Shown in pieces: positions 1 to 8,152 of a stretch of DNA of 39,325 nucleotides. The translations under genes were made by a program, and so were the position numbers. The stretch's first letter is position 1; every line of letters starts with the position of its first letter. The notes below the pieces were generated by a model, which made no database searches, had not been told where the DNA came from, and saw nothing but the letters and a program-made list of their open reading frames with translations. This stretch comes from Pseudomonadota bacterium (GTDB taxonomy: Bacteria > Pseudomonadota > Gammaproteobacteria > Burkholderiales > Rhodocyclaceae): the NCBI GenBank assembly GCA_018261895.1, contig JAGTRT010000027.1, positions 1 through 39,325 on the forward strand, read 5' to 3'.

Positions 1-1
1 T

Positions 2-58
2 GCCAAATACCGCGAGTCGCTCAACATCCCCCCGGTCAATTTACGCAAGACCCTGTAG
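2..58 (+). CDS. rpoN: RNA polymerase sigma-54 factor, C-terminal end (partial)
   Basis: Only the last 18 codons and a TAG stop lie in the window. They read AKYRESLNIPPVNLRKTL, which matches the end of RpoN: the residues following the RpoN box normally run YREaLNIPPSxxRK. Sigma-54 directs RNA polymerase to -24/-12 promoters and needs AAA+ activators. Placement 15 bp ahead of hpf, with ptsN and hprK following, is the classic proteobacterial rpoN cluster and supports the call strongly despite the short fragment. Confidence 0.88.
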   Translation, partial: AKYRESLNIPPVNLRKTL

Positions 59-73
59 AGAGAGGAGAAAAAA

Positions 74-400
74 GTGAATCTGCAGATTAGTGGTCACCAT
101 ATTGAAGTTACCCCGGCACTTCGCGAATACGTTGAAAACAAGCTGGATCCGGTCGTCCGTCATTTCGACAAGGTTACCGGTGTCAACGTTGTTCTTTCGG
201 TTGAAAAGCTGAAGCAGAAGGCAGAAGTGACTGTGCACGTTCCGGGTAAGGACATGCATGCCGAAGAGTCCGGTGACGACCTCTACGCCGCTATCGATGC
301 CTTGTTCGACAAGCTGGATCGTCAGGTTCAGAAGTACAAGCAGAAGGTTCAGGACCACCATCGTGGTGACAAGCCTGGACTGCACAACGTCGCTGAATAA
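74..400 (+). CDS. hpf: Ribosome hibernation promoting factor, short form
   Basis: This 108-residue protein is the short HPF/YfiA-type factor that binds the 30S decoding region in stationary phase and promotes inactive 70S/100S ribosomes. The N-terminus [20 protein letters not shown] and the later [25 protein letters not shown] segment are family hallmarks, covering the whole S30AE domain. It lacks the C-terminal dimerisation domain of long HPF. The start is GTG at 74, preceded by AGGAG about 8 bases upstream. It follows rpoN by 15 bp and is probably cotranscribed. A hairpin with a T-rich tail follows it. Confidence 0.93.
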   Translation: MNLQISGHHIEVTPALREYVENKLDPVVRHFDKVTGVNVVLSVEKLKQKAEVTVHVPGKDMHAEESGDDLYAAIDALFDKLDRQVQKYKQKVQDHHRGDKPGLHNVAE

Positions 401-409
401 GCGTTGAAC

Positions 410-436
410 AGGCCGCACCCAGTCGGGTTGCGGCCT
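410..436 (+). terminator. Stem-loop with T-rich tail between hpf and ptsN
   Basis: The arms AGGCCGCA (410-417) and TGCGGCCT (429-436) pair perfectly, with further CCC/GGG pairing inside, and TTTGTATTTAT follows. This has the form of a rho-independent terminator or attenuator. It lies inside the expected rpoN-hpf-ptsN-hprK operon, so it would partly uncouple hpf from ptsN. No test of function is possible here. Confidence 0.6.
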
Positions 437-455
437 TTGTATTTATACCTTCCCT

Positions 456-902
456 ATGAACCCCTTAACCAATCTTCTATCAGCCGATCAAGTTCTGCTC
501 GATCTTGAGGCCAGCAGCAAAAAGCGGGTTTTCGAACAGGCTGGCATGCTTTTCGAAAACCGTCTTGGTTTGGCTCGCTCGGTGATTTTCGATAGCCTGT
601 TTGCCCGCGAAAAGCTCGGTTCTACCGGTTTGGGCCAGGGTGTGGCCATTCCTCATGGTCGAATCAAGGGGTTGAAGCAGGCTGTCGGGGCATTTCTGCG
701 TCTCGCGACGCCCGTACCATTTGATTCGCCGGACGGCCGCCCGGTCGACCTGCTGTTTGTTCTCCTCGTCCCCGAACAGGCGACCGAGCAGCACCTGCAG
801 ATCCTTTCCGAGCTGGCGCAGAAATTTTCTGATCGGACGTTCCGCGAGCAATTGCATGCTGCGGCAGATGCTGCGGCCATCATTTCCCTGTTTCAGGGTT
901 GA
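456..902 (+). CDS. ptsN: Nitrogen PTS EIIA component (EIIA-Ntr)
   Basis: This 148-residue cytoplasmic protein accepts phosphate from NPr and regulates potassium uptake, nitrogen metabolism and stress pathways rather than transporting sugar. It is a full-length EIIA type 2 domain. The active-site motif is REKLGSTGLGQGVAIPHGR (residues 51-69), with the phospho-acceptor His67. The segment LLFVLLVPEQATEQHLQIL is also typical. The ATG at 456 has no clear Shine-Dalgarno sequence. The preceding stem-loop suggests either readthrough or a local promoter. hprK begins 9 bp after its stop. Confidence 0.95.
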   Translation: MNPLTNLLSADQVLLDLEASSKKRVFEQAGMLFENRLGLARSVIFDSLFAREKLGSTGLGQGVAIPHGRIKGLKQAVGAFLRLATPVPFDSPDGRPVDLLFVLLVPEQATEQHLQILSELAQKFSDRTFREQLHAAADAAAIISLFQG

Positions 903-911
903 GTTGCCTTC

Positions 912-1847
912 GTGCGCCACGTAAGCCTGGTTCAGCTTTACGAGGATAACCGCGAAAAGCTCCTGCTGAACTGGAACGTCGTTCCACAGGCAGATCGCCG
1001 TATCGAGATCAAGGGTTCCAATAACTATGGGGCCGATCTGGTCGGCCACATCAATATCATTCACCCGGAACGGTTGCAGGTCCTTGGCTTGGCGGAATAT
1101 GAGTGGGCCATGCGTATTGGCGAACGCCGTTTCGCTCAAATGCTCGGTGACCTGCTGGGGGCTCAACCGCCGGCGGTTATCGTGGCGGACGGCCTGACGC
1201 CGCCACCCATCGTGGTTGAAACCTGTACCCAATTCACGACGCCACTGATTTTCTCGCCCAAGCCGTGTTCGGCGATTATTGATCTGCTGCGCATCTACCT
1301 GTCGGCGCGTTTGGCCGATACGGTCAGCCTGCACGGTGTGTTCATGGATGTCCTGGGAATGGGCATCCTGATTACCGGCGATTCCGGCGTCGGCAAATCG
1401 GAATTGGCCCTGGAACTGATTTCACGGGGGCATGGTCTGGTGGCCGACGATGTTGTCGAAATGGCGCGTATTGCCCCGACGACCATCGAGGGGCGTTGCC
1501 CGGGCATGTTGCGCGATTTCCTCGAAGTGCGCGGCCTGGGTTTGCTCAATATCCGGACGATCTTCGGTGAAACCGCTTCGCGCCGGAAAATGAAGCTCAA
1601 GTTGATCGTGCATCTGCAAAAGACTTCGACCGCTGCCGATGCCCCTCGCCTTCCGCTCGATGCGCAAACGCACGAAGTGCTGGGGGTGCCCATTCGCAAG
1701 GTAGTCATTCCCGTGGCAGCAGGCCGCAACCTAGCAGTTCTGCTGGAGGCTGCCGTACGCAACACGATATTGCAGTTGCGCGGGATCGACAGCATGCAGG
1801 ATTTCATGGATCGCCAGCAGCGAACGATGCTTGACGATGACGCTTGA
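912..1847 (+). CDS. hprK: HPr kinase/phosphorylase
   Basis: The 311-residue HprK/P phosphorylates and dephosphorylates a seryl residue on HPr-like proteins in response to ATP, Pi and PPi. An N-terminal domain (about 1-130) precedes the kinase domain with HGVFMDVLGMGILITG, Walker A GDSGVGKS (156-163), VADDVVE, and the HprK signature EVRGLGLLNIRTIFGE (205-220). The start is GTG at 912, 9 bp after ptsN. In many betaproteobacteria rapZ follows hprK; here a small secreted protein gene follows instead. Confidence 0.94.
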   Translation: MRHVSLVQLYEDNREKLLLNWNVVPQADRRIEIKGSNNYGADLVGHINIIHPERLQVLGLAEYEWAMRIGERRFAQMLGDLLGAQPPAVIVADGLTPPPIVVETCTQFTTPLIFSPKPCSAIIDLLRIYLSARLADTVSLHGVFMDVLGMGILITGDSGVGKSELALELISRGHGLVADDVVEMARIAPTTIEGRCPGMLRDFLEVRGLGLLNIRTIFGETASRRKMKLKLIVHLQKTSTAADAPRLPLDAQTHEVLGVPIRKVVIPVAAGRNLAVLLEAAVRNTILQLRGIDSMQDFMDRQQRTMLDDDA

Positions 1848-1894
1848 ATGCCTGATAGTTCATCGGCATCTCAAACCAAACTAGGGGACTCCCA

Positions 1895-2152
1895 ATGAAG
1901 AAACTGATCGGTCTGTTGATTGTTGCGTTCGCTGCTTCTTCCGCTTATGCGGCAGACGATTGTGCTGCAAAGGCTGCTGAAAAGAAGCTGGCCGGTGCGG
2001 CCAAAAACAGCTTCATCAAGAAATGCTCGCGTGATGCAGGCGCTGCGCCCGAGAATGCGGAATGTGCCGCTGCTGCGAAGGAAAAGAAACTGGCTGGCGC
2101 CGCCAAGAACAGTTTCATGAAGAAATGTAGCGCCGACGCTGCAGCAAAATAA
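1895..2152 (+). CDS. Small secreted PsiF-repeat-like protein
   Basis: This 85-residue protein has a cleavable signal peptide (MKKLIGLLIVAFAASSAYA, 1-19). The mature part consists of two nearly identical modules. Each has two cysteines 21 residues apart (C23/C44 and C57/C78) around EKKLAGAAKNSF (29-40 and 63-74) and ends KKCS. The layout matches the PsiF repeat (C...K-L-x-G-x-x-x-x-x-F-x-x-x-C) of the phosphate-starvation-inducible PsiF family, whose biochemical role is unknown. An AGGGGA lies 10 bases before the ATG. A periplasmic location and one disulfide per module are inferred. Confidence 0.75.
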   Translation: MKKLIGLLIVAFAASSAYAADDCAAKAAEKKLAGAAKNSFIKKCSRDAGAAPENAECAAAAKEKKLAGAAKNSFMKKCSADAAAK

Positions 2153-2173
2153 CCCGATCTGTCGGGAACAAAA

Positions 2174-2203
2174 AATTACGGCCTTCCGCGGAAGGCCGTA
2201 ATT
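2174..2203. terminator. Bidirectional terminator, PsiF-like gene / cyclase
   Basis: A perfect 30-bp palindrome has arms AATTACGGCCTTCCG and its complement. It sits between the convergent PsiF-like gene (ends 2152) and the cyclase-FHA gene (ends 2205). The A run at 2171-2175 becomes a U tract for minus-strand transcripts. The plus side has a weaker TT-rich tail. Confidence 0.8.
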
Positions 2204-2204
2204 C

Positions 2205-3125
2205 TTATAAATACTCGAATTCGACGATTTCTGATGCCGGATCGTTGCCAGAGTTTCCGAAACTGATCTGGCCACGACTGTCGAGTTGAATCTCATGGCG
2301 CCGAATCATGACTTCCGGGCGCCCTGAGAGGGTGACAAAGCAGCCATTGGTGCTGGTATCGACAAGATAGTAACCATCACCGCGTCTTTCCACCCGGGCG
2401 TGCTGTCGTGAGGCCTTGCGGTCGTCGATGACCAGCTTGCAGCCGAGATCGCGGCCTATGGTCAGGACCGGCGTTTTATCGTCAAGCAGGAAAGCCTTGC
2501 CGCGATGACGCACGCAGAGTCGGTCGGAAGAGACGATCGGCGGGTGGCCGAAGGTGGACAGCGGTGCGCTCGAACCGGCACCCTGGTAGCTGGGCCAATT
2601 GATCTGGAACAGCGATAGCGCTTCGCCATCCTCGGGGACGGTCCCCAAATCGGGGAGCGGATCGGCGGAAATATAGCTGGGCTGGGGCAAGACCTTGACC
2701 AAGACCGAACTGCACAAAATCTGGTCGCGGCGGGCAATGCCCGCGATGCGGGCTGCGGTGGCAATGGCTGCTCCAGTCAACTTGATGCCATCGTCAGTGA
2801 CTTCACCGTAGTGCAGACCGATACGAATCGTTAATTTGAGCCCGGAAACCGGTGGAAGATCGGCGATTCGCTGTTGCATGTCGATCGCGGCCTGGCATGC
2901 ATCTTCTGCGGTATCGAAGGCAGCCAGCAATTCGTCACCGACGACCTGGATCGTTTTTCCCTTGTAGCCATCGATAGAACGCTTCATGCGCTTCAGGCAA
3001 CGTTCAACCGCGTGCATCGCCTCTTTGTCCCCGAGGCGCTCGAAAAGCGCGGTACTGCCGGAGACATCGGCGAACATCACGATCAATTTTCGTTGCGTGG
3101 TGCTCATTGTCTGCTGGGAGTCCAT
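2205..3125 (-). CDS. Class III adenylate/guanylate cyclase fused to FHA domain
   Basis: This is a 306-residue soluble protein. Residues about 12-150 form a class III nucleotide cyclase catalytic domain: FADVSGST gives the metal-binding Asp20, and KTIQVVGDELLAAF gives Lys57 and the second metal Asp64. The transition-state region reads GAAIATAARIAG: Arg126 is kept, but the usual Asn is Ala122, so activity may be altered. Residues about 205-300 are an FHA phosphothreonine-binding domain with GR at 224-225, SRQH at 239-242 and NG at 260-261. No membrane segment is seen. It lies downstream of ttcA by 44 bp. Met7 (3107) is an alternative start; neither start has a good Shine-Dalgarno sequence. Confidence 0.88.
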   Translation of the reverse strand: MDSQQTMSTTQRKLIVMFADVSGSTALFERLGDKEAMHAVERCLKRMKRSIDGYKGKTIQVVGDELLAAFDTAEDACQAAIDMQQRIADLPPVSGLKLTIRIGLHYGEVTDDGIKLTGAAIATAARIAGIARRDQILCSSVLVKVLPQPSYISADPLPDLGTVPEDGEALSLFQINWPSYQGAGSSAPLSTFGHPPIVSSDRLCVRHRGKAFLLDDKTPVLTIGRDLGCKLVIDDRKASRQHARVERRGDGYYLVDTSTNGCFVTLSGRPEVMIRRHEIQLDSRGQISFGNSGNDPASEIVEFEYL

Positions 3126-3169
3126 GAATTAACGACCGCCCATTATATGATGATCAGAGAACTTTGGCA

Positions 3170-4033
3170 TTATGCCGATACGCTGATCGGTATGGTTCCC
3201 GTCATCGGCATTTCCGCTGTATCGAATGCTATATCGCCCTCTTCGACCGGTGTATCTAGCGTCAAACTGCGGAAATCGAACAGCTTGCCATCGGCGAGGT
3301 GGGATGGAACGACATTCTGCATGGCCGTAAATACCGATTCGGTGCGACCTGGATAGCGCTTGTCCCATTCCTGCATCATTTCGCGTATTTTTTGCCGCTG
3401 CAGGTTGTCCTGTGAGCCGCAGAGGTTGCAGGGAATGATTGGAAACGCCATGCCGCGGGCGAATTTGGCGATATCGGCTTCGGCGCAATAAGCCAGTGGC
3501 CGGATGACGACATGTGCCTTGTCGTCGGTGACCAATTTGGGTGGCATGGCCTTGAGTTTGCCGCCGAAGAGCATGTTCAGGAAGAGCGTATGAACCATGT
3601 CGTCCCGGTGGTGACCGAGGGCGATCTTGTTGGCGCCCAGTTCCTTGGCCGTGCGGTAGATGATGCCGCGGCGCAGGCGCGAGCAGAGCGAGCAGGTCGT
3701 CTTGCCTTCCGGGATCTTTTCCTTGACGACTGAATAGGTGTCCGCTTCGACGATACGGTGTTCAATTCCGATGGACTCGAAGTAGCGCGGCAGGATATCA
3801 GCGGGGAATCCTGGTTGTTTCTGATCCAGATTCATCGCGATCAGACGGAATTTGACCGGGGCGCGCTGCTGCAGCGCCATCAGCATGGCGAGAAGCGTGT
3901 AGGAGTCCTTCCCGCCCGAAACGCAAACCAGCACGGTGTCGCCATCCTCGATCATGTTGTAGTCGATGATGGCCTTGCCGGTACGGCCCTCGAGAAATTT
4001 ACGCAGTTTTTGCAGGTTGTGGGATTCGGTCAT
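3170..4033 (-). CDS. ttcA: tRNA 2-thiocytidine(32) synthetase TtcA
   Basis: This 287-residue PP-loop ATPase thiolates C32 of certain tRNAs using a [4Fe-4S] cluster. The PP-loop SGGKDS is at 39-44, CSLC at 114-117 and CNLC at 202-205; these match the cluster cysteines known in E. coli Ttc[20 protein letters not shown] is a strong family signature. I chose ATG at 4033. The reading frame stays open to a TTG at 4084, but that extension ([11 protein letters not shown]...) comes from the dispersed repeat and the hairpin upstream, not from TtcA homology. Confidence 0.95.
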   Translation of the reverse strand: MTESHNLQKLRKFLEGRTGKAIIDYNMIEDGDTVLVCVSGGKDSYTLLAMLMALQQRAPVKFRLIAMNLDQKQPGFPADILPRYFESIGIEHRIVEADTYSVVKEKIPEGKTTCSLCSRLRRGIIYRTAKELGANKIALGHHRDDMVHTLFLNMLFGGKLKAMPPKLVTDDKAHVVIRPLAYCAEADIAKFARGMAFPIIPCNLCGSQDNLQRQKIREMMQEWDKRYPGRTESVFTAMQNVVPSHLADGKLFDFRSLTLDTPVEEGDIAFDTAEMPMTGTIPISVSA

Positions 4034-4058
4034 GGCGCAGGGGGAAAGCGGTTTTGGC

Positions 4059-4081
4059 ACCGTGAAGCAGGATTTCACGGT
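4059..4081 (-). promoter_or_regulatory. Perfect stem-loop in the ttcA leader
   Basis: ACCGTGAA and TTCACGGT pair perfectly over 8 bp around a 7-base loop, between the dispersed element and the ttcA start. There is no T run, so it is unlikely to be a terminator. It could structure the ttcA 5' leader or be part of an extended copy of the repeat. Function unknown. Confidence 0.4.
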
Positions 4082-4100
4082 CAACCGGAAAAAACGGCCA
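4073..4100 (-). repeat. Dispersed 25-bp element, copy A
   Basis: The minus strand carries CTGGCCGTTT followed by the exact core TTTCCGGTTGACCGT and then GAAA. It lies between the hybrid kinase stop (4145) and ttcA. Four other copies occur in the window, at 18993, 23681, 24875 and 33911. It belongs to the same sub-variant (GTTTTTTCC) as copy E. Confidence 0.85.
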
Positions 4101-4144
4101 GTTTACCAATTGTCGCGCCGGACGCGGAAAAAATCGGCGTCGAA

Positions 4145-6904
4145 TCAGAGGCTTCCGCCAATCCTGCGCAGCTTTTCCTGGAGCTCCTTGACCCGGATCG
4201 GTTTGGAAAGGTAGTCGTCCATTCCCGCTGCCAGGCAGGCATCCCGATCGTCCTGCATCGCAGCTGCGGTCATGGCGATGATCGGTATATGGGGCAATTG
4301 ACGCTCGGTTTCGCGTTTGCGAATCAGCTGCGTTGCCTCGATTCCGCCCATGACGGGCATCTGCATGTCCATCAGGATCAGATCGAAATCCCCTGATGCG
4401 TCGAAAATATCGAGCGCTTCCTGACCGTTTTGTGCCAGTGTGACTTCGTGTCCCCATTTGCCGAGCAGGCCGAGCGCGAGTTTCTGGTTGGTCGGGTGAT
4501 CCTCGACGAGGAGGATATTCAGGGCGCGGTGTTCTTCACGCAGGGAGTGGCGAGTGACCAGTTGCTTGGCATGCTGCGTGACGGCGCTGTGCGAGCCGTC
4601 GAACAGGCGTCCCAATGCAGCATGTAATTCATCCAGCGAAATCGGTTTGGCGAAGAATCCGGCGATTCCTGCTTCCTGGCAGCGCTTGGCGTCACCGCGC
4701 AGTGCACCGGAGGAGAGCATGAGCATGGGCGGCAGGTTGTCGTGCGTCGCGTGCAGGGTACGGGCCAACTCGTAGCCATCCATTTGCGGCATTTGTGCAT
4801 CGAGGAGGATGCAATCGAAATCCGCATTCCCGTTTTTGAACAAGGAGAGCGCGGCCTGGGCAGAGTCCACATCCTGCGGAATGGCTTTGAGCAGTGTCAG
4901 CATATTGCTCAGGATGCGCCGATTGGTGGCATTGTCATCGACGACCAGAATGCGCCGGTTCTCCAGGGTGACCTGGCTTCCAAGAATGGGTGTCGACTGC
5001 GTCGCGAGCTGCAGCTGTATTGAAAAATGGAAAGTGCTCCCCTGGCCGGGCTGGCTGTGCAGCCATATCCGCCCCCCCATCAATTCGACGAGACGGCGAC
5101 AGATCGACAAGCCGAGCCCTGTCCCGCCGTACTTGCGGGTAGTCGACGTATCTTCCTGCGAAAATGCGTCAAAAATCAGATCCTGTTTGTCTTGCGGGAT
5201 ACCGATGCCGGTATCCCGAACGGCAAAATGGACGATGGCGTGGCCATCCTGTAGTTGAAGCAGTTCGGTGCGAAGGACGATTTCGCCTTCATTGGTAAAT
5301 TTGATGGCGTTGCCGATCAGATTGATCAGTATCTGCCGGATGCGGTTTGGGTCGCCCTGGACATAGCGGGGAACGTCGTGCAGGACTTCGCTGAGCAGTT
5401 CGATACCCTTTTCGTGCGCTCTTAGCGCCAGCGGCTTGAGGAGTTCGGCAATCAGACGATAGAGATCGAAGGAAATTTCTTCAACGAGCAGTTTTCCCGC
5501 TTCGATCTTCGAGAAGTCGAGAATGTCATTAATGATCGTCAACAGCGATTCGGCCGACGACTTGACGATATTCAGATATTCCCGCTGTTCGCCGGTGAGC
5601 GCGGTCTCCAAGGCCAGGTCCGTCATCCCGATCACCCCATTCATCGGGGTGCGGATTTCGTGACTCATGTTGGCCAGGAAATCACTTTTCGCGCGACTGG
5701 CCGCTTCTGCTGCCTCCTTCGCCCGCAAAACCTCATGCTCCGCGCGCTTTCGTTCGGTGATGTCGACAATGACCCCGAGCAGGCCGGAGACGCTTCCATC
5801 CCGCCTGGTCAACGCCGCCTTGCGATAAACCGTATCGTGAATGGCGCCATCGCGGCTATGCACGGATGCTTCATAAGTCTGCATGCCTTTGCTGGCCAGG
5901 AGTTCGGCATCTTTCTGGAGGTGCAGTGGCGCTTCCTCCCTGGTAAGCAGCTTACTCACCGTCTGCCCGAGAATGGCTTTGCGATCGATATGGAAAAACT
6001 GTTCGAAAGCCCGGTTCAGGCGAATGTAGCGTCCTCCGTTGTCCTTCAGGTAAACCGGAAGCGGGATCGCTTCGATCAGTTCCTCGACCAGATGAAGTTG
6101 CTCCGACAGTTGCGCTTCGATTCGCTTGCGATCGGTGATGTCGGTGCGAATGGCGATGTGACGCTCTGGCTCGCCGGCCGCATTGAGCAGCGGAACGATG
6201 GTGGCGTTGACCCAATACAGGTTGCCATTACGTGCCCGGTTACATACTTCGCCACGCCAGACTTGACCAAGAGAGATGGTTTGCCACATCTCGCGGAACA
6301 TTTCCGCAGGATGTTTTCCGGAATTGATGATCCGGTGGTTCCGCCCCAGCAGCTCCTCGCGGGTATATCCGCTGATGTCACAAAACCGGTCATTGGCATA
6401 CAGGATCGTGCCCGACGTATCCGTGATGCTGACAATCGCATGCTGGTCCAGCGCGAATTTCTGGGTAGCCAACTCACGCCGTCCGCGCTCACTTTCCGCA
6501 ACCATGAGTGCGATTCGCGACGACAGTTCGGCAATGTCCTCATCCGCGAACGTATCGGCATGATGGTCAGGATGACTGTCGGGCAGCAAATCGCGAACCG
6601 TCATGCGCAGCGAGCGCAGTGCATTCTCCCGATCCGCGAGTGACAAGCGAAGCTTTTCATTGCTTTCGGACAACTCAGCCGACGAGATTTCAAGGCTGCG
6701 CGTGCGCAATTCAAGGTCGCGTTCGTACTGCTCATAGCTATTGTCGACACGGGCCAGAAAGTCGCCAAACCCTTCAAGTGCCGTCCGCAAAGACGGATCT
6801 GCCGTCGCTGCAGCTGTGCGCATCGTTCCGAGCAATTCAGCCAGATCGGCCTCGCTACCTACGCCGAGGCTGCGTTTTAGCTGACGAAGAAGCGCTTTCT
6901 GCAT
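4145..6904 (-). CDS. PAS-PAS hybrid sensor histidine kinase, NahK-like
   Basis: This 919-residue kinase has no membrane segment. In order: a helical/coiled-coil N-terminus (1-150, with VDNSYEQYERDLELRTRSLE); PAS 1 (about 150-260); PAS 2 (about 275-385, ending DITERKR); HisKA with MSHEIRTPMN and phospho-His415; HATPase with N532, DTGIGI (564-569) and GTGLGL (594-599); receiver 1 (about 650-765, Asp702); and receiver 2 (about 795-915, Asp846). There is no Hpt domain, so phosphotransfer must go to another protein. It starts 10 bp after the FIST gene and is surely cotranscribed with it. FIST-kinase pairs of this kind are known as NosP/NahK in Pseudomonas, Vibrio and Legionella; that assignment is by analogy. 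Confidence 0.93.
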   Translation of the reverse strand: MQKALLRQLKRSLGVGSEADLAELLGTMRTAAATADPSLRTALEGFGDFLARVDNSYEQYERDLELRTRSLEISSAELSESNEKLRLSLADRENALRSLRMTVRDLLPDSHPDHHADTFADEDIAELSSRIALMVAESERGRRELATQKFALDQHAIVSITDTSGTILYANDRFCDISGYTREELLGRNHRIINSGKHPAEMFREMWQTISLGQVWRGEVCNRARNGNLYWVNATIVPLLNAAGEPERHIAIRTDITDRKRIEAQLSEQLHLVEELIEAIPLPVYLKDNGGRYIRLNRAFEQFFHIDRKAILGQTVSKLLTREEAPLHLQKDAELLASKGMQTYEASVHSRDGAIHDTVYRKAALTRRDGSVSGLLGVIVDITERKRAEHEVLRAKEAAEAASRAKSDFLANMSHEIRTPMNGVIGMTDLALETALTGEQREYLNIVKSSAESLLTIINDILDFSKIEAGKLLVEEISFDLYRLIAELLKPLALRAHEKGIELLSEVLHDVPRYVQGDPNRIRQILINLIGNAIKFTNEGEIVLRTELLQLQDGHAIVHFAVRDTGIGIPQDKQDLIFDAFSQEDTSTTRKYGGTGLGLSICRRLVELMGGRIWLHSQPGQGSTFHFSIQLQLATQSTPILGSQVTLENRRILVVDDNATNRRILSNMLTLLKAIPQDVDSAQAALSLFKNGNADFDCILLDAQMPQMDGYELARTLHATHDNLPPMLMLSSGALRGDAKRCQEAGIAGFFAKPISLDELHAALGRLFDGSHSAVTQHAKQLVTRHSLREEHRALNILLVEDHPTNQKLALGLLGKWGHEVTLAQNGQEALDIFDASGDFDLILMDMQMPVMGGIEATQLIRKRETERQLPHIPIIAMTAAAMQDDRDACLAAGMDDYLSKPIRVKELQEKLRRIGGSL

Positions 6905-6914
6905 GGCAGGCTGG

Positions 6915-8057
6915 TCAGTTTTCGCTCAGGCAGGTGATGGTCATGGTCTGATTGTGCAGCTTGCACGATGCGCCGGGCATGAACGGGCTGATTTCCCCAT
7001 ACGAGTAAAAGCCGGTTAACACGCTTGTCTGTCCCAGCACTTCGCCCACAGCCTCGACTTCCTCGTCCACCCGGTTTCCCATCACCAGTTTCCGTCCGAC
7101 GCAACTGACCAGAATGGCCAGACTGCCATCTGCTGACTGGTGCATGGCAGCCGCAGATTCCGCGGCCGATTCGGCGCCATTGACCAATTTGTCGGTACTG
7201 GCATGCATCAGGCGCAGATAACCATCCGCGTTGATTTCCCCCGCCAGGATCAAGCTTCCCGTGGATTCGTCGATGCCGAGTATCGTCCGGATCAAGCCGA
7301 CCGCACTATGATCCTCGCCCAGCATGGCAAACGGGAAGAGCAGGCCCGATGCCGGCAGACCCTTGGCGTGTTCTCCGAGATAGCGACGGTAAATCTCAAG
7401 TGCCGGTTCCCCGTCGAGCTCATGCAGGATGTTTCCGTCGCAACGCGTCACTTTGCGCGCCGGCCCGAAAGGCTCCCACCCGCCAAAGGATCCGTGGCCG
7501 AAGCGCAGGGCTTCGCCGCTCAGGCCTATCGCCACGACCTGATCATCCGCTATCCCATTGGGGCCGAGGGTGTATGTTTTCTTGAAAGCGCCGCCATCGC
7601 CAGCCAAACCACCCGTAATCGGAACATCGACACCAACGACGCTGGTGATGCCGTTCACCAGGGCGCTGCCATTGATATTCACGCCCGGCCCGAAAACCAG
7701 AATGGCTTTGAGATCGGCTGAAACGATCTGCTTGCCCAGTCGTTCGCCTGCCGAAAACGAATCGTCCATCCCTGACAGATGGGTACTGCCATGCTTTAGG
7801 CTGGTTTTTTCGAACTTGATTGCGGTGATAGTACAGGAGCCGTCGTCGACGCCGTCATTTGTGATCTCACCTGCGGTGGAGCAGCCGATAAGCAAGGCAT
7901 CGGGGAAAGTCGCGCGGAGGGCGTCATGCAAACCCGGGGAGCAAAAGTGCTCGATACTGCCAAATACGAGCAGCAAATTGGCATCGCTGCTTTGCAGGTC
8001 ATCCAGTTTGGCGCCCAGTTCATTTGGCTTGCGATTGATTATTTGTTTGATGCGCAA
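6915..8057 (-). CDS. FIST-domain sensory protein, NosP-like
   Basis: This 380-residue cytoplasmic protein consists of FIST_N (about 40-230) and FIST_C (about 230-370). Typical segments are ALLIGCSTAGEI, GLAGDGGAFKKTYTL, GLSGEALRFGHGSFGGWEPFGP and GFYSYGEISPF. Known FIST proteins of this architecture beside a hybrid kinase (NosP) bind haem, sense nitric oxide and control the kinase. The start is TTG at 8057: AAGGAGG lies 9 bases upstream and homology begins just after it. The open frame continues to 8171, but that part is not FIST-like. It is the first gene of a two-gene operon with the downstream kinase. Confidence 0.88.
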   Translation of the reverse strand: MRIKQIINRKPNELGAKLDDLQSSDANLLLVFGSIEHFCSPGLHDALRATFPDALLIGCSTAGEITNDGVDDGSCTITAIKFEKTSLKHGSTHLSGMDDSFSAGERLGKQIVSADLKAILVFGPGVNINGSALVNGITSVVGVDVPITGGLAGDGGAFKKTYTLGPNGIADDQVVAIGLSGEALRFGHGSFGGWEPFGPARKVTRCDGNILHELDGEPALEIYRRYLGEHAKGLPASGLLFPFAMLGEDHSAVGLIRTILGIDESTGSLILAGEINADGYLRLMHASTDKLVNGAESAAESAAAMHQSADGSLAILVSCVGRKLVMGNRVDEEVEAVGEVLGQTSVLTGFYSYGEISPFMPGASCKLHNQTMTITCLSEN

Positions 8058-8063
8058 GATCGG

Positions 8064-8074
8064 TTTCCTCCTTT
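8064..8074 (-). promoter_or_regulatory. Strong ribosome binding site deciding a TTG start
   Basis: The minus strand reads AAAGGAGGAAA, a near-perfect Shine-Dalgarno sequence. It has a 9-base spacer from AAGGAGG to the TTG at 8057. It fixes the FIST protein start; no in-frame ATG lies nearby. Confidence 0.8.
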
Positions 8075-8152
8075 GTAGCAGAATGCCAAAATAGCATAGG
8101 CGGCCGCGACTTTCTCGCTTAGCCCATAATTTTGAGCTTTTTTGTATCTTTG

